DNA of 64,000 nucleotides from Lichenicoccus sp964242335 (GTDB lineage: Bacteria; Pseudomonadota; Alphaproteobacteria; Acetobacterales; Acetobacteraceae). The stretch is taken from NCBI GenBank assembly GCA_964242335.1, contig CAXTAY010000008.1, positions 46,028 through 110,027 on the forward strand, read 5' to 3'. Shown one piece after another: positions 1-7,790 of the stretch (position 1 is its first letter; every line of letters begins with the position of its first letter). Under the pieces are notes generated by a model that was not told the origin of the DNA, made no database searches, and saw only the letters and a program-made list of their open reading frames with translations. Both the position numbers and the translations under genes were made by a program.

Positions 1-887
1 GCGGCACCCGCGCGGTGCCGGAGGCGCTGACCGCGCTGGCGCAGCGGCTCGGCGTCGACATACGCAGCGAGACCGGCATCGCCCGCATCGAGCGCGAGGA
101 CGGCCGCGAGGACGGCGCGGTCTGCGGCGTGCTGACCGAGAGCGGCGAGCGGGTGGCGCTGTCCGCGGTGGTCTCCAACATGGACAGCGTACGCACCTAT
201 CGCGAGTTGATCGGCGGCGAGACCGGCAGGCGCTTCACCCGGCGCAAGCGCGAGCCGGCCTGCTCCGGGGTGGTGCTGTATCTCGGCCTGGACCGCGCCT
301 ACCCGCAGCTGGCGCACCACGACTTCGTGTTCTCCCGCGATGCCCGCGAGGAGTTCGACTACATCTACGGCCGCGGGGAGCCGGCGCCGGACCCGACCTG
401 CTACCTCGCTGCACCCAGCCGCACCGAGCCCGGCGTGGCACCCGAGGGCGGCGAGGCGCTGTACATCCTGGTGCACGCCCCCTACCTGCGACCGCACCAC
501 GACTGGAAGGCGATGCTGCCGGCCTACCGGCAGGTGATCTTCGACAAGCTGGCGCGCACCGCCGGCCTGACCGACCTGCAATCGCGCATCCGCACCGAAC
601 GCGTGCTGACCCCCGCCGACATCCACGAGCGCTACCGGGTGCTCGACGGCGCGATCTACGGCCTGGCCAGCCACGGGCGCTTCCTCGGCGCCTTCAAGCC
701 GGGCAACCGCTCGCGCGAGGTCGAGGGGCTGTATCTCGCCGGCGGTGCCGCGCATCCGGGGCCCGGGATGCCGATGGTGATGATGTCCGGCTGGATCGCC
801 GCCGACAGCCTGGACCAGGATCGCCGCTCCAACAGACCCCAGGGGCAGCTCGAACGAGAAGATGTCGGGATGGAAGAGGTCGGGTAG
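1..887 (+). CDS. CrtI/CrtN-type carotenoid desaturase, 3' part only
   Basis: FAD-dependent carotenoid desaturase or oxidase of the phytoene-desaturase family; the gene begins before the window. The reading frame is open from base 3, and the first visible residues (GTRAVPEAL) match the internal G-G-T-x-A-V-P segment of CrtI proteins, so roughly the N-terminal 200 residues, with the Rossmann FAD motif, are missing. The C-terminus carries the family signature LYLAGGAAHPGPGMPMVMMSG. The acyltransferase and glycosyltransferase downstream, arranged as in staphyloxanthin-type loci, suggest a C30 or acyl-glycosyl carotenoid route, but desaturase, CrtD-like and CrtP-like oxidase roles cannot be told apart from this fragment. 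It overlaps or abuts the next gene, so co-transcription is likely. Confidence 0.85.
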   Translation, partial: GTRAVPEALTALAQRLGVDIRSETGIARIEREDGREDGAVCGVLTESGERVALSAVVSNMDSVRTYRELIGGETGRRFTRRKREPACSGVVLYLGLDRAYPQLAHHDFVFSRDAREEFDYIYGRGEPAPDPTCYLAAPSRTEPGVAPEGGEALYILVHAPYLRPHHDWKAMLPAYRQVIFDKLARTAGLTDLQSRIRTERVLTPADIHERYRVLDGAIYGLASHGRFLGAFKPGNRSREVEGLYLAGGAAHPGPGMPMVMMSGWIAADSLDQDRRSNRPQGQLEREDVGMEEVG

Positions 888-915
888 CCGGAAATGGCGG
901 TGCGGAGCCTCTGAG

Positions 916-1719
916 GTGGCCGTCGGGCGCCACGCCGGTCCGGTGGCACTGCGGTCGGAGCTGCTGTTCCGCCTGTTCAGCTTCTATCTTGGGTTCCGCT
1001 TCCGGCGCTCGTTCCACGCGGTCCGACAGTCGGGCACGTTGGCGGAGCTGCCGAGGGACCGGCCGGTGATCATCTACGGCAACCACCCCTCCTGGTGGGA
1101 TCCGGCGCTGTACATGATGCTGGCCGACGGGCTGTTCCGCGGCCGTCCGGGTTTCGGCCCGATGGACCAGCAATCGCTCGCCCGCTACGGCTTCTTCAGG
1201 AGGCTCGGGGTGTTCGGCATCGACAGGCACAGCGTCGCCGGCGCGCGCCGCTTCCTCGAGGTCGCGCGCGACGTGCTCGAGCGCTGCCGCGGCCCGGGCG
1301 GCCGGGCGATGATCTGGGTGACGGCGGAGGGGGACTTCACCGACCCGCGACAGCGACCGCTGGCGCTGCGCTCCGGCATCGCGCACCTGGCCCGCGCCGT
1401 GCCCGACGCGATGCTGCTGCCGCTTGCCATCGAGTACGTGTTCTGGAACGAGAGCCGCCCGGAGCTGCTGCTTCGCTTCGGGCCGCCGATCGACGCCGAC
1501 GCCTCGCTGCGTCCTGCCGAGTGGACGCAGCGGCTGCAGGACGCGCTGGCCCGCGAGATGGACACGCTGGCCGCGGAGTCCATGAGCCGTGAGGCCGCCC
1601 GCTTCCGGGCGATCCTGCGCGGCAGCGCCGGCAGCGACCTGATCTACGACCTGTATCGCAGGGGCCGCGCGATGCTGTCCGGCCGCCGCTTCTCGGCGTC
1701 GCACGAGGAGGAGGCGTGA
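916..1719 (+). CDS. PlsC-like acyltransferase of the carotenoid cluster
   Basis: Lysophospholipid-acyltransferase-fold enzyme. The catalytic H-x4-D box is seen as NHPSWWD about 57 residues from the chosen start, followed by a second block around VTAEGDFTDPRQRP. I chose the GTG at 916 because GGAG lies 8 bases upstream and it sits just after the previous stop; an in-frame ATG at 862 would add 18 residues and overlap the desaturase gene by 26 bases. Its stop overlaps the glycosyltransferase start (GTGA). By position it probably adds the fatty-acyl group to a glycosylated carotenoid, like CrtO of staphyloxanthin synthesis in role though not necessarily in sequence. A phospholipid acyltransferase role is the alternative. 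Confidence 0.75.
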   Translation: MAVGRHAGPVALRSELLFRLFSFYLGFRFRRSFHAVRQSGTLAELPRDRPVIIYGNHPSWWDPALYMMLADGLFRGRPGFGPMDQQSLARYGFFRRLGVFGIDRHSVAGARRFLEVARDVLERCRGPGGRAMIWVTAEGDFTDPRQRPLALRSGIAHLARAVPDAMLLPLAIEYVFWNESRPELLLRFGPPIDADASLRPAEWTQRLQDALAREMDTLAAESMSREAARFRAILRGSAGSDLIYDLYRRGRAMLSGRRFSASHEEEA

Positions 1720-2819
1720 CGCCGCTCACGGCGCTGGCCTGGGTCTCGCTGGCGCTGGCGCTGCTGCCGATGCTGATCGCGCTCAGCAACTTCGCGCTGC
1801 TGCGCGCGCCGCCGCCCGCGACGACGATGCCCGCCATCTCGGTGCTGATCCCGGCACGCAACGAGGCGCTACATATCGGTCCGGCGGTGGCGGCGGTGCT
1901 GGGCAATCTCGACTGCGAGCTCGAGCTGCTGGTGCTGGACGACCACTCCACCGACGCCACCCCCTCGATCCTGGCAGCGGTCCGCGACCCGCGGCTGCGC
2001 GTGATCAGCGGGCCCAGCCTGCCGCCCGGCTGGTCGGGCAAGCAGCATGCCTGCGCCAGCCTGGCGCGCGAGGCACAGCATCCGCTCATGGTGTTCGTCG
2101 ATGCCGACGTGGTGCTGGCGCCCGACGCGCTGTCGCGCATGGCGTCGCTGATGCAGGCGCAGCCGGAACTCGGGCTCGCCAGCGGCTTCCCCCGGCAGAT
2201 CACCCGCAGCTGGTCGGAGTGGCTGCTGCTGCCGCTGATCCACCTGCTGCTGCTCGGCTACCGTCCGCAGATCCTGGACCGCGATCCGCGCATCGCCGGC
2301 TTCGCCGCCGGCTGCGGCCAGCTCTTCATCGTCCGCCGTGACGCCTACCGTCGCACCGGTGGCCACGCGATCATCCGCGCCTCGATGCATGACGGGCTGA
2401 AGCTGCCGCGCGCGTTCCGCGCCGCCGGCTTCGCCACCGGCCTGTTCGACGCCACCCACTTCGCGCGATGCCGCATGTACACCCGCTTCGGCGAGGTCTG
2501 GGAGGGGCTCAGCAAGAACGCGACCGAAGGCATGGCGACACGGCGCGCGCTGCCGCTGTGGACCCTGCTGCTCGGCGGTGGCCACGTGCTGCCGTTCCCG
2601 CTCGCCGTGCTCTCACCGGGACCGGTCAGCTTCGCCGCCTGCGCCCTCAGCCTCGGCCTGCGCGTCCTGCTCGGGGTGCGGTTCAGGCAGGATCCGCGCG
2701 GGGTGCTGCTCAGCCCGCTCGGCGTGGCGCTGATGCTGGTGCTGCAGTGGAACGCGCTGTTCCGCGCGGCGCGCGGCCGTCCGGCGACCTGGCGCGGTCG
2801 CGCCTATCCGATGCAGTGA
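1716..2819 (+). CDS. Family 2 glycosyltransferase, CrtQ/HpnB-like
   Basis: Membrane-associated GT-A glycosyltransferase of 367 residues. An N-terminal hydrophobic segment (about residues 5-27) is followed by the GT2 start ISVLIPARNE, the DDHSTD nucleotide-sugar motif, PPGWSGKQHAC, and the metal-binding FVDADVV. Hydrophobic helices close the C-terminus (about 285-355). The GWxGKxxAC segment is typical of the CrtQ-like group that glycosylates 4,4'-diaponeurosporenoate and of the related HpnB group. The GTG start overlaps the preceding stop by four bases and is served by a GAGGAGGAG purine run. Next to a desaturase and an acyltransferase, the likely substrate is a carotenoid carboxylic acid or hydroxyl; this is inferred from context. 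Confidence 0.78.
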   Translation: MTPLTALAWVSLALALLPMLIALSNFALLRAPPPATTMPAISVLIPARNEALHIGPAVAAVLGNLDCELELLVLDDHSTDATPSILAAVRDPRLRVISGPSLPPGWSGKQHACASLAREAQHPLMVFVDADVVLAPDALSRMASLMQAQPELGLASGFPRQITRSWSEWLLLPLIHLLLLGYRPQILDRDPRIAGFAAGCGQLFIVRRDAYRRTGGHAIIRASMHDGLKLPRAFRAAGFATGLFDATHFARCRMYTRFGEVWEGLSKNATEGMATRRALPLWTLLLGGGHVLPFPLAVLSPGPVSFAACALSLGLRVLLGVRFRQDPRGVLLSPLGVALMLVLQWNALFRAARGRPATWRGRAYPMQ

Positions 2820-2823
2820 GGCG

Positions 2824-3252
2824 ATGACGACGCGCTTCCTGCTGGCGGCGCTCCTGGCCGGCTGGCCCGCGATCGCGGCTTCGGCGGCGACGCTGCAGGT
2901 CACGGTGCGCGAGGTTCGCAGCGATCGCGGCACCCTGCGCATCGGGGTGTGCCGCGAGCAGGAGTTCCTCACCCAGTCCTGCGCCTACCACGCCGTGGTC
3001 CCGGCGCGGCGCGGCGAGGTCAGCACGCAGATCGTCGGGATCCCGCCCGGCCAGTACGGCGTTGCGGTCTATCAGGATCGGGATGGGTCGGGACATCTGA
3101 AGCGGAACTTCATCGGCGTGCCTCAGGAGGATCTGGGCTTCTCGAGGGATCCGGCCCTCCGCTTCGGCCCGCCTTCCTTCTCCAGCAGCGTGATCACGGT
3201 CGGCCGCGACGACCTGCGGATCGCGGTGACGCTGCGTCATTTCGGATCCTGA
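2824..3252 (+). CDS. Secreted DUF2141 protein
   Basis: 142-residue exported protein. A signal peptide (about residues 1-21, ending ASA) precedes a beta-rich DUF2141 domain recognised by LQVTVREVRSDRGTLRIGV near the start and PPGQYGVAVYQDRDG in the middle, the usual shape of this family (about 140 residues). The family has no established biochemical function. It starts four bases after the glycosyltransferase stop, so it is probably the last gene of the carotenoid operon; that position suggests a periplasmic or outer-membrane role connected with carotenoid placement, which is inference only. Two cysteines (in the CREQEF and QSCAYH segments) could form a disulfide. Confidence 0.75.
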   Translation: MTTRFLLAALLAGWPAIAASAATLQVTVREVRSDRGTLRIGVCREQEFLTQSCAYHAVVPARRGEVSTQIVGIPPGQYGVAVYQDRDGSGHLKRNFIGVPQEDLGFSRDPALRFGPPSFSSSVITVGRDDLRIAVTLRHFGS

Positions 3253-3268
3253 ACACAGAGAGGCACCC

Positions 3269-3445
3269 ATGCGACACCCACTGCGCGCCATCCTGGTCAT
3301 CGGCCTGATCATCGCGGCCCTGCCTGCGGTCTCGCAGGCGCAGCCGATACCGCCCGGCTACCGCGGGCCGCCGCCGCGGCCGATGCTGCGCCATCCCTAC
3401 CACCATCGGCATCGTCCCTATCACCGGCCGGTCCGCCCGTACTGA
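3269..3445 (+). CDS. Small secreted His/Pro/Arg-rich protein
   Basis: 58 codons beginning with ATG 16 bases after the DUF2141 stop. Residues 1-24 form a clear signal peptide (hydrophobic LVIGLIIAALPAV, then SQA). The mature part is only about 34 residues, rich in Pro, Arg, His and Tyr, with HPYHHRHRPYHRP near the end. A GAGAGG stretch precedes the start. I do not recognise a family; the histidine-rich tail could bind metal, or it may simply be a low-complexity surface peptide of the sort common in Acetobacteraceae and Rhizobiales. The signal peptide and ribosome-binding sequence make it more credible than a chance frame. Confidence 0.5.
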   Translation: MRHPLRAILVIGLIIAALPAVSQAQPIPPGYRGPPPRPMLRHPYHHRHRPYHRPVRPY

Positions 3446-3555
3446 GGCGAACCAGGTCACCGCTGCAACCGAGCCGATGCGGGAACGTTACGAGCTCGGC
3501 TTGCGTGGTCGAGCGCCGTTCTCGTGTCTGATGACGTGATCGCCGGAGGGCTGCC

Positions 3556-3732
3556 GTGGAACTGCTGCACTGGACCCTGATCTTCCTCGTGGTGGCGCTG
3601 GTCTGCGCCGCCCTCGGCTTCGGCGGCTTCGCGGCCACCTTCGCCGGGATCGCCAAGATCCTGTTCTTCGTCTTCCTGGTGCTGTTCGTCGTCAGCCTGC
3701 TGTTCGGGCGCGGACGACGCACCAGGCTCTGA
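3556..3732 (+). CDS. DUF1328 small membrane protein (YtjA/UPF0391 family)
   Basis: 58-residue integral membrane protein with two hydrophobic helices (about residues 6-28 and 32-50) and a basic tail GRGRRTRL. The segments FGGFAATFAGIAKILFF and FLVLFVVSLLFG are characteristic of DUF1328, which is usually 50-60 residues long; function unknown, often stress-associated. The start is GTG at 3556 with GGAGGG five bases upstream. It stands alone, 110 bases after the previous small gene, and is followed by a strong hairpin before the convergent coq7 gene. Confidence 0.8.
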   Translation: MELLHWTLIFLVVALVCAALGFGGFAATFAGIAKILFFVFLVLFVVSLLFGRGRRTRL

Positions 3733-3747
3733 GCAGGCGCCTGCGAG

Positions 3748-3788
3748 GATCGGTCGCGGCGTCGCGAGGCGCCGCGACGCCGCCGATC
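3748..3788. terminator. Strong hairpin between convergent genes
   Basis: A 6-bp outer stem (GATCGG with CCGATC) and a 10-bp inner stem (CGGCGTCGCG with CGCGACGCCG) enclose a six-base loop, with a three-base bulge on the 5' side. It lies between the ends of the DUF1328 gene and coq7, so it can serve both strands. There is no T-run after it, so classic factor-independent termination is not proven. Confidence 0.5.
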
Positions 3789-3795
3789 GCTCCCG

Positions 3796-4344
3796 CTACA
3801 GGATCTCGCTCACCGCGATCGCGGCCCGGCACCCCGCCTTGATCACCCGCGACATCACCCGGTAGGCGGGTGCCAGCTCGGCCTCGTTGGCGAGGCCGAT
3901 GTCGCGATGCTCGAGCTCCTCCAGGCGGAACTGCTCGATCGTGCCGCGCAGCTCGTCCTCCTCGTCGTCGAGGCTCGCCGCCTGCTGCGCGTAGTGCTCA
4001 TCGATCGCCTCCTCCACCGCGACCGTGCAGGCCATCGCGGCGCGCTCGCCGATCGCCGCGGTGACCGCGCCCAGCGCGAAGCCGGCCACGTGCCAGAGCG
4101 GCAGCAACGCCGTCGGCCGCACCCGCCGCTTGGCGATCAGGGCGGTGAACACCTCCTTGTGGTGCGTCTCCTGGGCCATCATGTGGCGCAACAGCTCCCC
4201 CTTTTCGCCGCGTCCCAGCACCGCGAGCTGGCCGGCGTAGATCCGCTCGGCGCCGTATTCGCCCGCATGGTCGACCCGGATCATCCGGCTCAGCCGGGTG
4301 GCACGGTCCGGCTCGCCCGGCTGCACGCTCAGTCTCTCGCTCAT
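3796..4344 (-). CDS. coq7: Demethoxyubiquinone hydroxylase Coq7
   Basis: Diiron monooxygenase that hydroxylates 2-polyprenyl-3-methyl-6-methoxy-1,4-benzoquinone in ubiquinone synthesis. 182 residues. The ferritin-like four-helix signature is visible: DHAGEYGAERIYAGQ, ETHHKEVF, VEEAIDEHY and LEELEHRDIG supply the Glu/His iron ligands. The start at 4344 (MSERLSVQ) matches the usual family length and overlaps the dsbB stop in an ATGA, indicating translational coupling; the open frame upstream of it runs antisense-like through dsbB and is not coding. Last gene of an otsB-otsA-dsbB-coq7 string. Confidence 0.93.
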   Translation of the reverse strand: MSERLSVQPGEPDRATRLSRMIRVDHAGEYGAERIYAGQLAVLGRGEKGELLRHMMAQETHHKEVFTALIAKRRVRPTALLPLWHVAGFALGAVTAAIGERAAMACTVAVEEAIDEHYAQQAASLDDEEDELRGTIEQFRLEELEHRDIGLANEAELAPAYRVMSRVIKAGCRAAIAVSEIL

Positions 4345-4841
4345 GAGGTTCTCCGCCGATGTGCGGCGATCCCGATCGAGAGGGACGCCAGCGCCGCATA
4401 GATCAGGTCGAGGGAGGACATCGACAATGGCAGGAACGCGAACAGCCGGTTCGGGCTGTCGCACGGCTTGGCCGGACGCAGCGGCATCGAGGCCAGGCGC
4501 TGCGCCATGGTGCCGGCACGGAAATGCGGCGCGATGCAGGCCGGCCATGGGTCGGGCCACCACGCCTGCTCCACCCCGAGATGGGTCAGGGACAGCGCGA
4601 CCGCGGCCGCGAGCGGCAGCGCGCAGCACAGCAGCACCGCTCGCGCCACCCGCGCCGGTGCCGTCGCGGCCGCCAGCAGCGTCGCGACGCCGAGCAGGAT
4701 CAGCATCCGGTATGGCCAGCGTTCCAGCAGGCATAGCGCGCACGGCGCCATCGACAGACGATGCTCCGCCACCCACGCGACCGCGAGCGCCAGTGTCCCG
4801 GACAGCACCGCGACGGCGCCGGCGCGCTGCTCAGGCCGCAC
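4341..4841 (-). CDS. dsbB: Disulfide bond formation protein DsbB
   Basis: Inner-membrane quinone reductase that reoxidises DsbA. 166 residues with four predicted membrane helices. The first periplasmic loop carries the CxxC pair (Cys34 and Cys37 in APCALC) and the second loop a Cys102/Cys127 pair (PACIAP and KPCDSP), the arrangement needed for electron relay. It overlaps otsA by 11 bases upstream and coq7 by four bases downstream. Linking a quinone-using oxidase to coq7 makes functional sense, but the trehalose genes upstream appear to be a co-transcribed unrelated function. Confidence 0.9.
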   Translation of the reverse strand: MRPEQRAGAVAVLSGTLALAVAWVAEHRLSMAPCALCLLERWPYRMLILLGVATLLAAATAPARVARAVLLCCALPLAAAVALSLTHLGVEQAWWPDPWPACIAPHFRAGTMAQRLASMPLRPAKPCDSPNRLFAFLPLSMSSLDLIYAALASLSIGIAAHRRRTS

Positions 4842-6180
4842 GTGGCTGCTGGCGGTCGAGGGCGACGAGGAAATCCCGCGCCCAGCTGGCGGCGGTGACC
4901 TTGTGCACGGCCGCGTTCAGCGACTCCCAGCGCGCGCGACGCTCGCTCTCCGGCATCGAGAGTGCGAGGTGCAGCCCCTCGGCGATCTCGTCCGGATCGT
5001 ACGGGTTGACCAGCACCGCCTCGGACAATTCCGGAGCGGCGCCGGCGAAGCGCGACAGCACCAGCACGCCCGGGTCGGTCGGCTGCTGGGCGGCGACGTA
5101 TTCCTTGGCGACCAGGTTCATGCCGTCGCGCAGCGGCGTCACCAGGCCGACACGGGCGAAGCGGTGGAAACCGGCCAGGGTGTTGCGCGCGATCGCGCGG
5201 GTGATGTAGCGGATCGGCATCCAGTCGAACTCCGCCCAGGAGCCGTTGATCCGTCCGGCCTGCTCGTCGAGCCGGCGCCGCAGCGCCTTGTACTCAGAGA
5301 CGTCGCCGCGCGACACCGGCGCCACCTGCAGGAAGGTGACGTTCTTGCGGTGCTCGGGGAAGCGCTCCAGCAGACGCTCGTAGCCCTGGAAGCGCTGCGG
5401 CAGCCCCTTCGAGTAGTCCAGCCGGTCGACACCCAGGATCAGGGCGCGCCCGCTCAGGCTCTCGGTCAGTCGCACCACGTCGGTGCCGCGGGCGGCCTTC
5501 GCCGCCTGCCTGGCGAAATCGTCGGGATCGATGCCGATCGGGAAGGCGGCGGTGGTCGCCGTCACGCCTTCGGCATGAAGCGACTGGTCGAGATGGCCGC
5601 GATCCTCCTCGGTCTGCAGGCCGACGAGGTCGTAGGCGGCCATGGCGCGTATCAGCAGCCCGGCGCCGGGCAGCGCGCCGAACAGGGCGAGCGGCGGGAA
5701 CGGCGTGTGCAGGAAGAAGCCGATCCTCGCCGTGACTCCCAGCTCGCGCAGTGCCGCACCCAGCGGGATCAGGTGGTAGTCCTGCACCCAGATCACGTCG
5801 TCCGGACGCAGCATCGGCAGCAGGCAGCGTGCGAACAGCGCGTTGACCGAAAGGTAGGTCTCCAGGTCGGCGCGGCTGTACTCGACCAGCCCCATACGAT
5901 AGTGGCACAGCGGCCACAGGATGCGGTTGGAGAAGCCCTCGTAGAAGCCGCGGTTCTGCGCCGGGGTCAGGTCGATGGTGGCGTACGTCACCCCCGCCTG
6001 GGTGCTGGATTTGGGCTTCGGGTCGGCGTCGGTGCCGGCGCTGACCTGCCCGGACCAGCCGAACCAGAGCGTGGGCTGGCCGCGTATCGCGTCCTTCAGA
6101 CCGACGGTCAGGCCTCCCGCCGGGTTGCCGCGCTCGCGCGGCGCCGGCACCCGATTGGAGACGACGACTAGACGGCCCAC
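4831..6180 (-). CDS. otsA: Trehalose-6-phosphate synthase OtsA
   Basis: GT20 glycosyltransferase joining UDP-glucose and glucose-6-phosphate to trehalose-6-phosphate in the cytoplasm, for osmotic and desiccation protection. 449 residues, normal for the family. It begins MGRLVVVSNRVPAP and contains GGLTVGL, VWVQDYHLIPLG, the IGFFLHTPFP block, LGVDRLDYSKGLPQR (substrate-binding Asp/Lys) and LRDGMNLVAKEYVAAQ. The start overlaps the otsB stop by 13 bases and the end overlaps dsbB, so all are probably one transcript. Confidence 0.95.
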   Translation of the reverse strand: MGRLVVVSNRVPAPRERGNPAGGLTVGLKDAIRGQPTLWFGWSGQVSAGTDADPKPKSSTQAGVTYATIDLTPAQNRGFYEGFSNRILWPLCHYRMGLVEYSRADLETYLSVNALFARCLLPMLRPDDVIWVQDYHLIPLGAALRELGVTARIGFFLHTPFPPLALFGALPGAGLLIRAMAAYDLVGLQTEEDRGHLDQSLHAEGVTATTAAFPIGIDPDDFARQAAKAARGTDVVRLTESLSGRALILGVDRLDYSKGLPQRFQGYERLLERFPEHRKNVTFLQVAPVSRGDVSEYKALRRRLDEQAGRINGSWAEFDWMPIRYITRAIARNTLAGFHRFARVGLVTPLRDGMNLVAKEYVAAQQPTDPGVLVLSRFAGAAPELSEAVLVNPYDPDEIAEGLHLALSMPESERRARWESLNAAVHKVTAASWARDFLVALDRQQPRAA

Positions 6181-6923
6181 GCGCGCGCCTCGCCCTGTGC
6201 CAGCCCGCTCAGCCAGCGGCGCACCGCCTCGGGATCCGCGAAGTCGCTCGGGATCCGGTAGCCTGTGCCGTCGAGCGCGATCGAGGCGGCGATGCCGTCC
6301 TCGTCGGTGAGGTCGTCGCCGACGAACACCGGCCGCCTGCCCGCGAACGGAGGCTGCCGCATCAGCGCGCGCACCGCGCTCCCCTTGTCGATGCCGGACG
6401 GGCGGATCTCCCAGGCCATCTTCGCCGACTGCACGTGGAAGCGTCCAGCCGAGCCTGAGACCAGGGCGTCGGCGGCCTGCTTCAGCGCCGTACCGGCCGA
6501 GGGATCGGCACGGTAATGCAGCACGAAGCCGGTCGCCTTGCGCTCCACGCGCACACCGGGATGGCCGGCCGCGAGCGCGTCGGCGGCGTCGAGCCAGTGC
6601 GGCGGCAGCGGCGGCAGCTCCGGCCGCTGCACCGGAGCCCCCGGCGCGTGCCGGATCGCGATGCCGTGCTCGCCGGCGACCGCGAAGGGCACGTCGGGCA
6701 GGAAGGCGTCGATCTGCGCGACCGGCCGGCCGCTGACCAGGGCCAGCGCGTCGCCGCAGCGGGCGCGCAGGCGCCGCAGCGTCTGCACCAGGCCAGGGGG
6801 CACCTGCACCAGCTCGGGTGCCGGGGCGATGTCGACCAGGGTGCCGTCGAAATCCAGCAGGAACGCGGCCTCGCCGGGCTCGGGCAGCGGCGGACGTACG
6901 GCGGGGACGGGCTGCTGCGTCAT
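6168..6923 (-). CDS. otsB: Trehalose-6-phosphate phosphatase OtsB
   Basis: HAD-superfamily phosphatase completing trehalose synthesis. From the chosen ATG at 6923 it is 251 residues, the usual OtsB size. HAD motif I is FLLDFDGTLV with nucleophile Asp24 and acid/base Asp26; later motifs include LVSGRP and FVGDDLTDEDG, and KGSAVRAL supplies the conserved Lys. The frame stays open upstream to 7160 with a low-complexity Arg/Pro-rich stretch that is antisense to the DUF2155 coding region, so I exclude it. No strong ribosome-binding sequence is seen before ATG 6923. It precedes and overlaps otsA. Confidence 0.92.
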   Translation of the reverse strand: MTQQPVPAVRPPLPEPGEAAFLLDFDGTLVDIAPAPELVQVPPGLVQTLRRLRARCGDALALVSGRPVAQIDAFLPDVPFAVAGEHGIAIRHAPGAPVQRPELPPLPPHWLDAADALAAGHPGVRVERKATGFVLHYRADPSAGTALKQAADALVSGSAGRFHVQSAKMAWEIRPSGIDKGSAVRALMRQPPFAGRRPVFVGDDLTDEDGIAASIALDGTGYRIPSDFADPEAVRRWLSGLAQGEARAWAV

Positions 6924-6963
6924 GGGTGGAGAACCGTCGGGTACAGGGGCGGTTGCATCGGCC

Positions 6964-7563
6964 TCAGTCGGGCGGCGCCGCATCCGGCGGAAAGGGGGGC
7001 GGCGGCAAGGGGGGCGGCGGCAAGGGGGGCGGCGCCCCGGAAGGATAGATCGCACTGGGATCGGCATCGGGTGCCGGCCCGTCTGTGGGCACCGCCGGAT
7101 CGGCCTGCACGGGCGTCGCCGCGACCGGCGGCGGCAGCGCGGGAGCGGCCGGTGCCGCATCGCTGCCGCCGCACGAGACCAGCTGCACGCCGTAGACCGG
7201 GCTCTCGAACACCGCCACGAACGGCTCGGCCGAGAACATCCAGCCCTCGAACGGCTTGGCCGCGGCGTTGGCGTCGCGCACGCCCAGCACCGCCGCCGAG
7301 TCCGGGGGCAGTCCCGGCGGATGCTGCAGGCACCTGCGGATCGCGATGCCGAGGCTCTTGTAGCTGCCGCTCTGGCCGACCGGGATGGTCAGGGTCTCGA
7401 CGTGCGCGTCGAGCTTGTCGAGCACCCGCACGATCGCGGCCGACCGGCCCTGCCAGGTCTCCGGCGGATACATCGCCGGCGGCGTGACCGGCTCGGCCGC
7501 AAGCGCCGTGGCGGTGCAGAGCGGCAGGGCGAGCAGCCATCCCGCGCGGTGCGGCCGCCTCAT
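6964..7563 (-). CDS. Secreted DUF2155 protein with proline-rich tail
   Basis: 199-residue exported protein of unknown function. A signal peptide (about residues 1-22, ending ALAA) is followed by the DUF2155 core: LDKLDAHVETLTIPVGQ, the IAIRRCLQHPP segment, and FEGWMFSAEPFVAVFESPVYGVQLVSCG with the conserved second cysteine. The C-terminal 60 residues are an Ala/Pro-rich tail ending in three P-L-P-P-P-type repeats encoded by a 15-bp tandem repeat. The gene follows NDUFA12 and mlaD, an association commonly seen in alphaproteobacteria. Its start overlaps the preceding 76-residue gene by four bases. Confidence 0.85.
   Translation of the reverse strand: MRRPHRAGWLLALPLCTATALAAEPVTPPAMYPPETWQGRSAAIVRVLDKLDAHVETLTIPVGQSGSYKSLGIAIRRCLQHPPGLPPDSAAVLGVRDANAAAKPFEGWMFSAEPFVAVFESPVYGVQLVSCGGSDAAPAAPALPPPVAATPVQADPAVPTDGPAPDADPSAIYPSGAPPPLPPPPLPPPPFPPDAAPPD
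6992..7036. repeat. 15-bp tandem repeat, three units
   Basis: Three consecutive 15-base units of the form AAGGGGGGCGGCGGC, the last differing at its final bases. They lie in frame in the 3' end of the DUF2155 gene and encode the proline-rich tail. Each unit carries a run of six G, so both slippage by whole units (in frame) and by single G bases (frameshift) are possible. Confidence 0.85.
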
Positions 7564-7790
7564 GCCGGCGACGACCGGCCCGGCTGCCGGGAAGCGCCCG
7601 GCATCTCCAGCGACTCCACCATCGCCACCAGCATCCGGCGCATGACCGCGCCGTCCACACCCATCAGCACGGCATCCTCGAAGGCGTCGCGCAGCACCGA
7701 CTGCAGCTCGGCATGGTTCTCTTCCAGCATGCGGAGCTTCTCGCGGCAGGCGATCGGCGTGCCGTCGGGTTGCGGCCAGCGCACGGTCAT
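7560..7790 (-). CDS. Conserved-looking small protein between mlaD and DUF2155
   Basis: 76 residues, mostly predicted alpha-helical (residues 15-62: REKLRMLEENHAELQSVLRD, then MRRMLVAMVESLEM), no signal peptide and no membrane segment. It is joined by four-base ATGA overlaps to mlaD upstream and to the DUF2155 gene downstream, which argues strongly that it is translated. I do not recognise the family. An adaptor or unrelated passenger role in the operon is possible; nothing in the sequence shows activity. Confidence 0.65.
   Translation of the reverse strand: MTVRWPQPDGTPIACREKLRMLEENHAELQSVLRDAFEDAVLMGVDGAVMRRMLVAMVESLEMPGASRQPGRSSPA

Noticed and set aside
4468..6171. Long plus-strand open frame opposite otsA and dsbB
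   Set aside because: It mirrors well-identified genes on the minus strand; the open frame is a product of high GC codon bias and its product has no recognisable domain.
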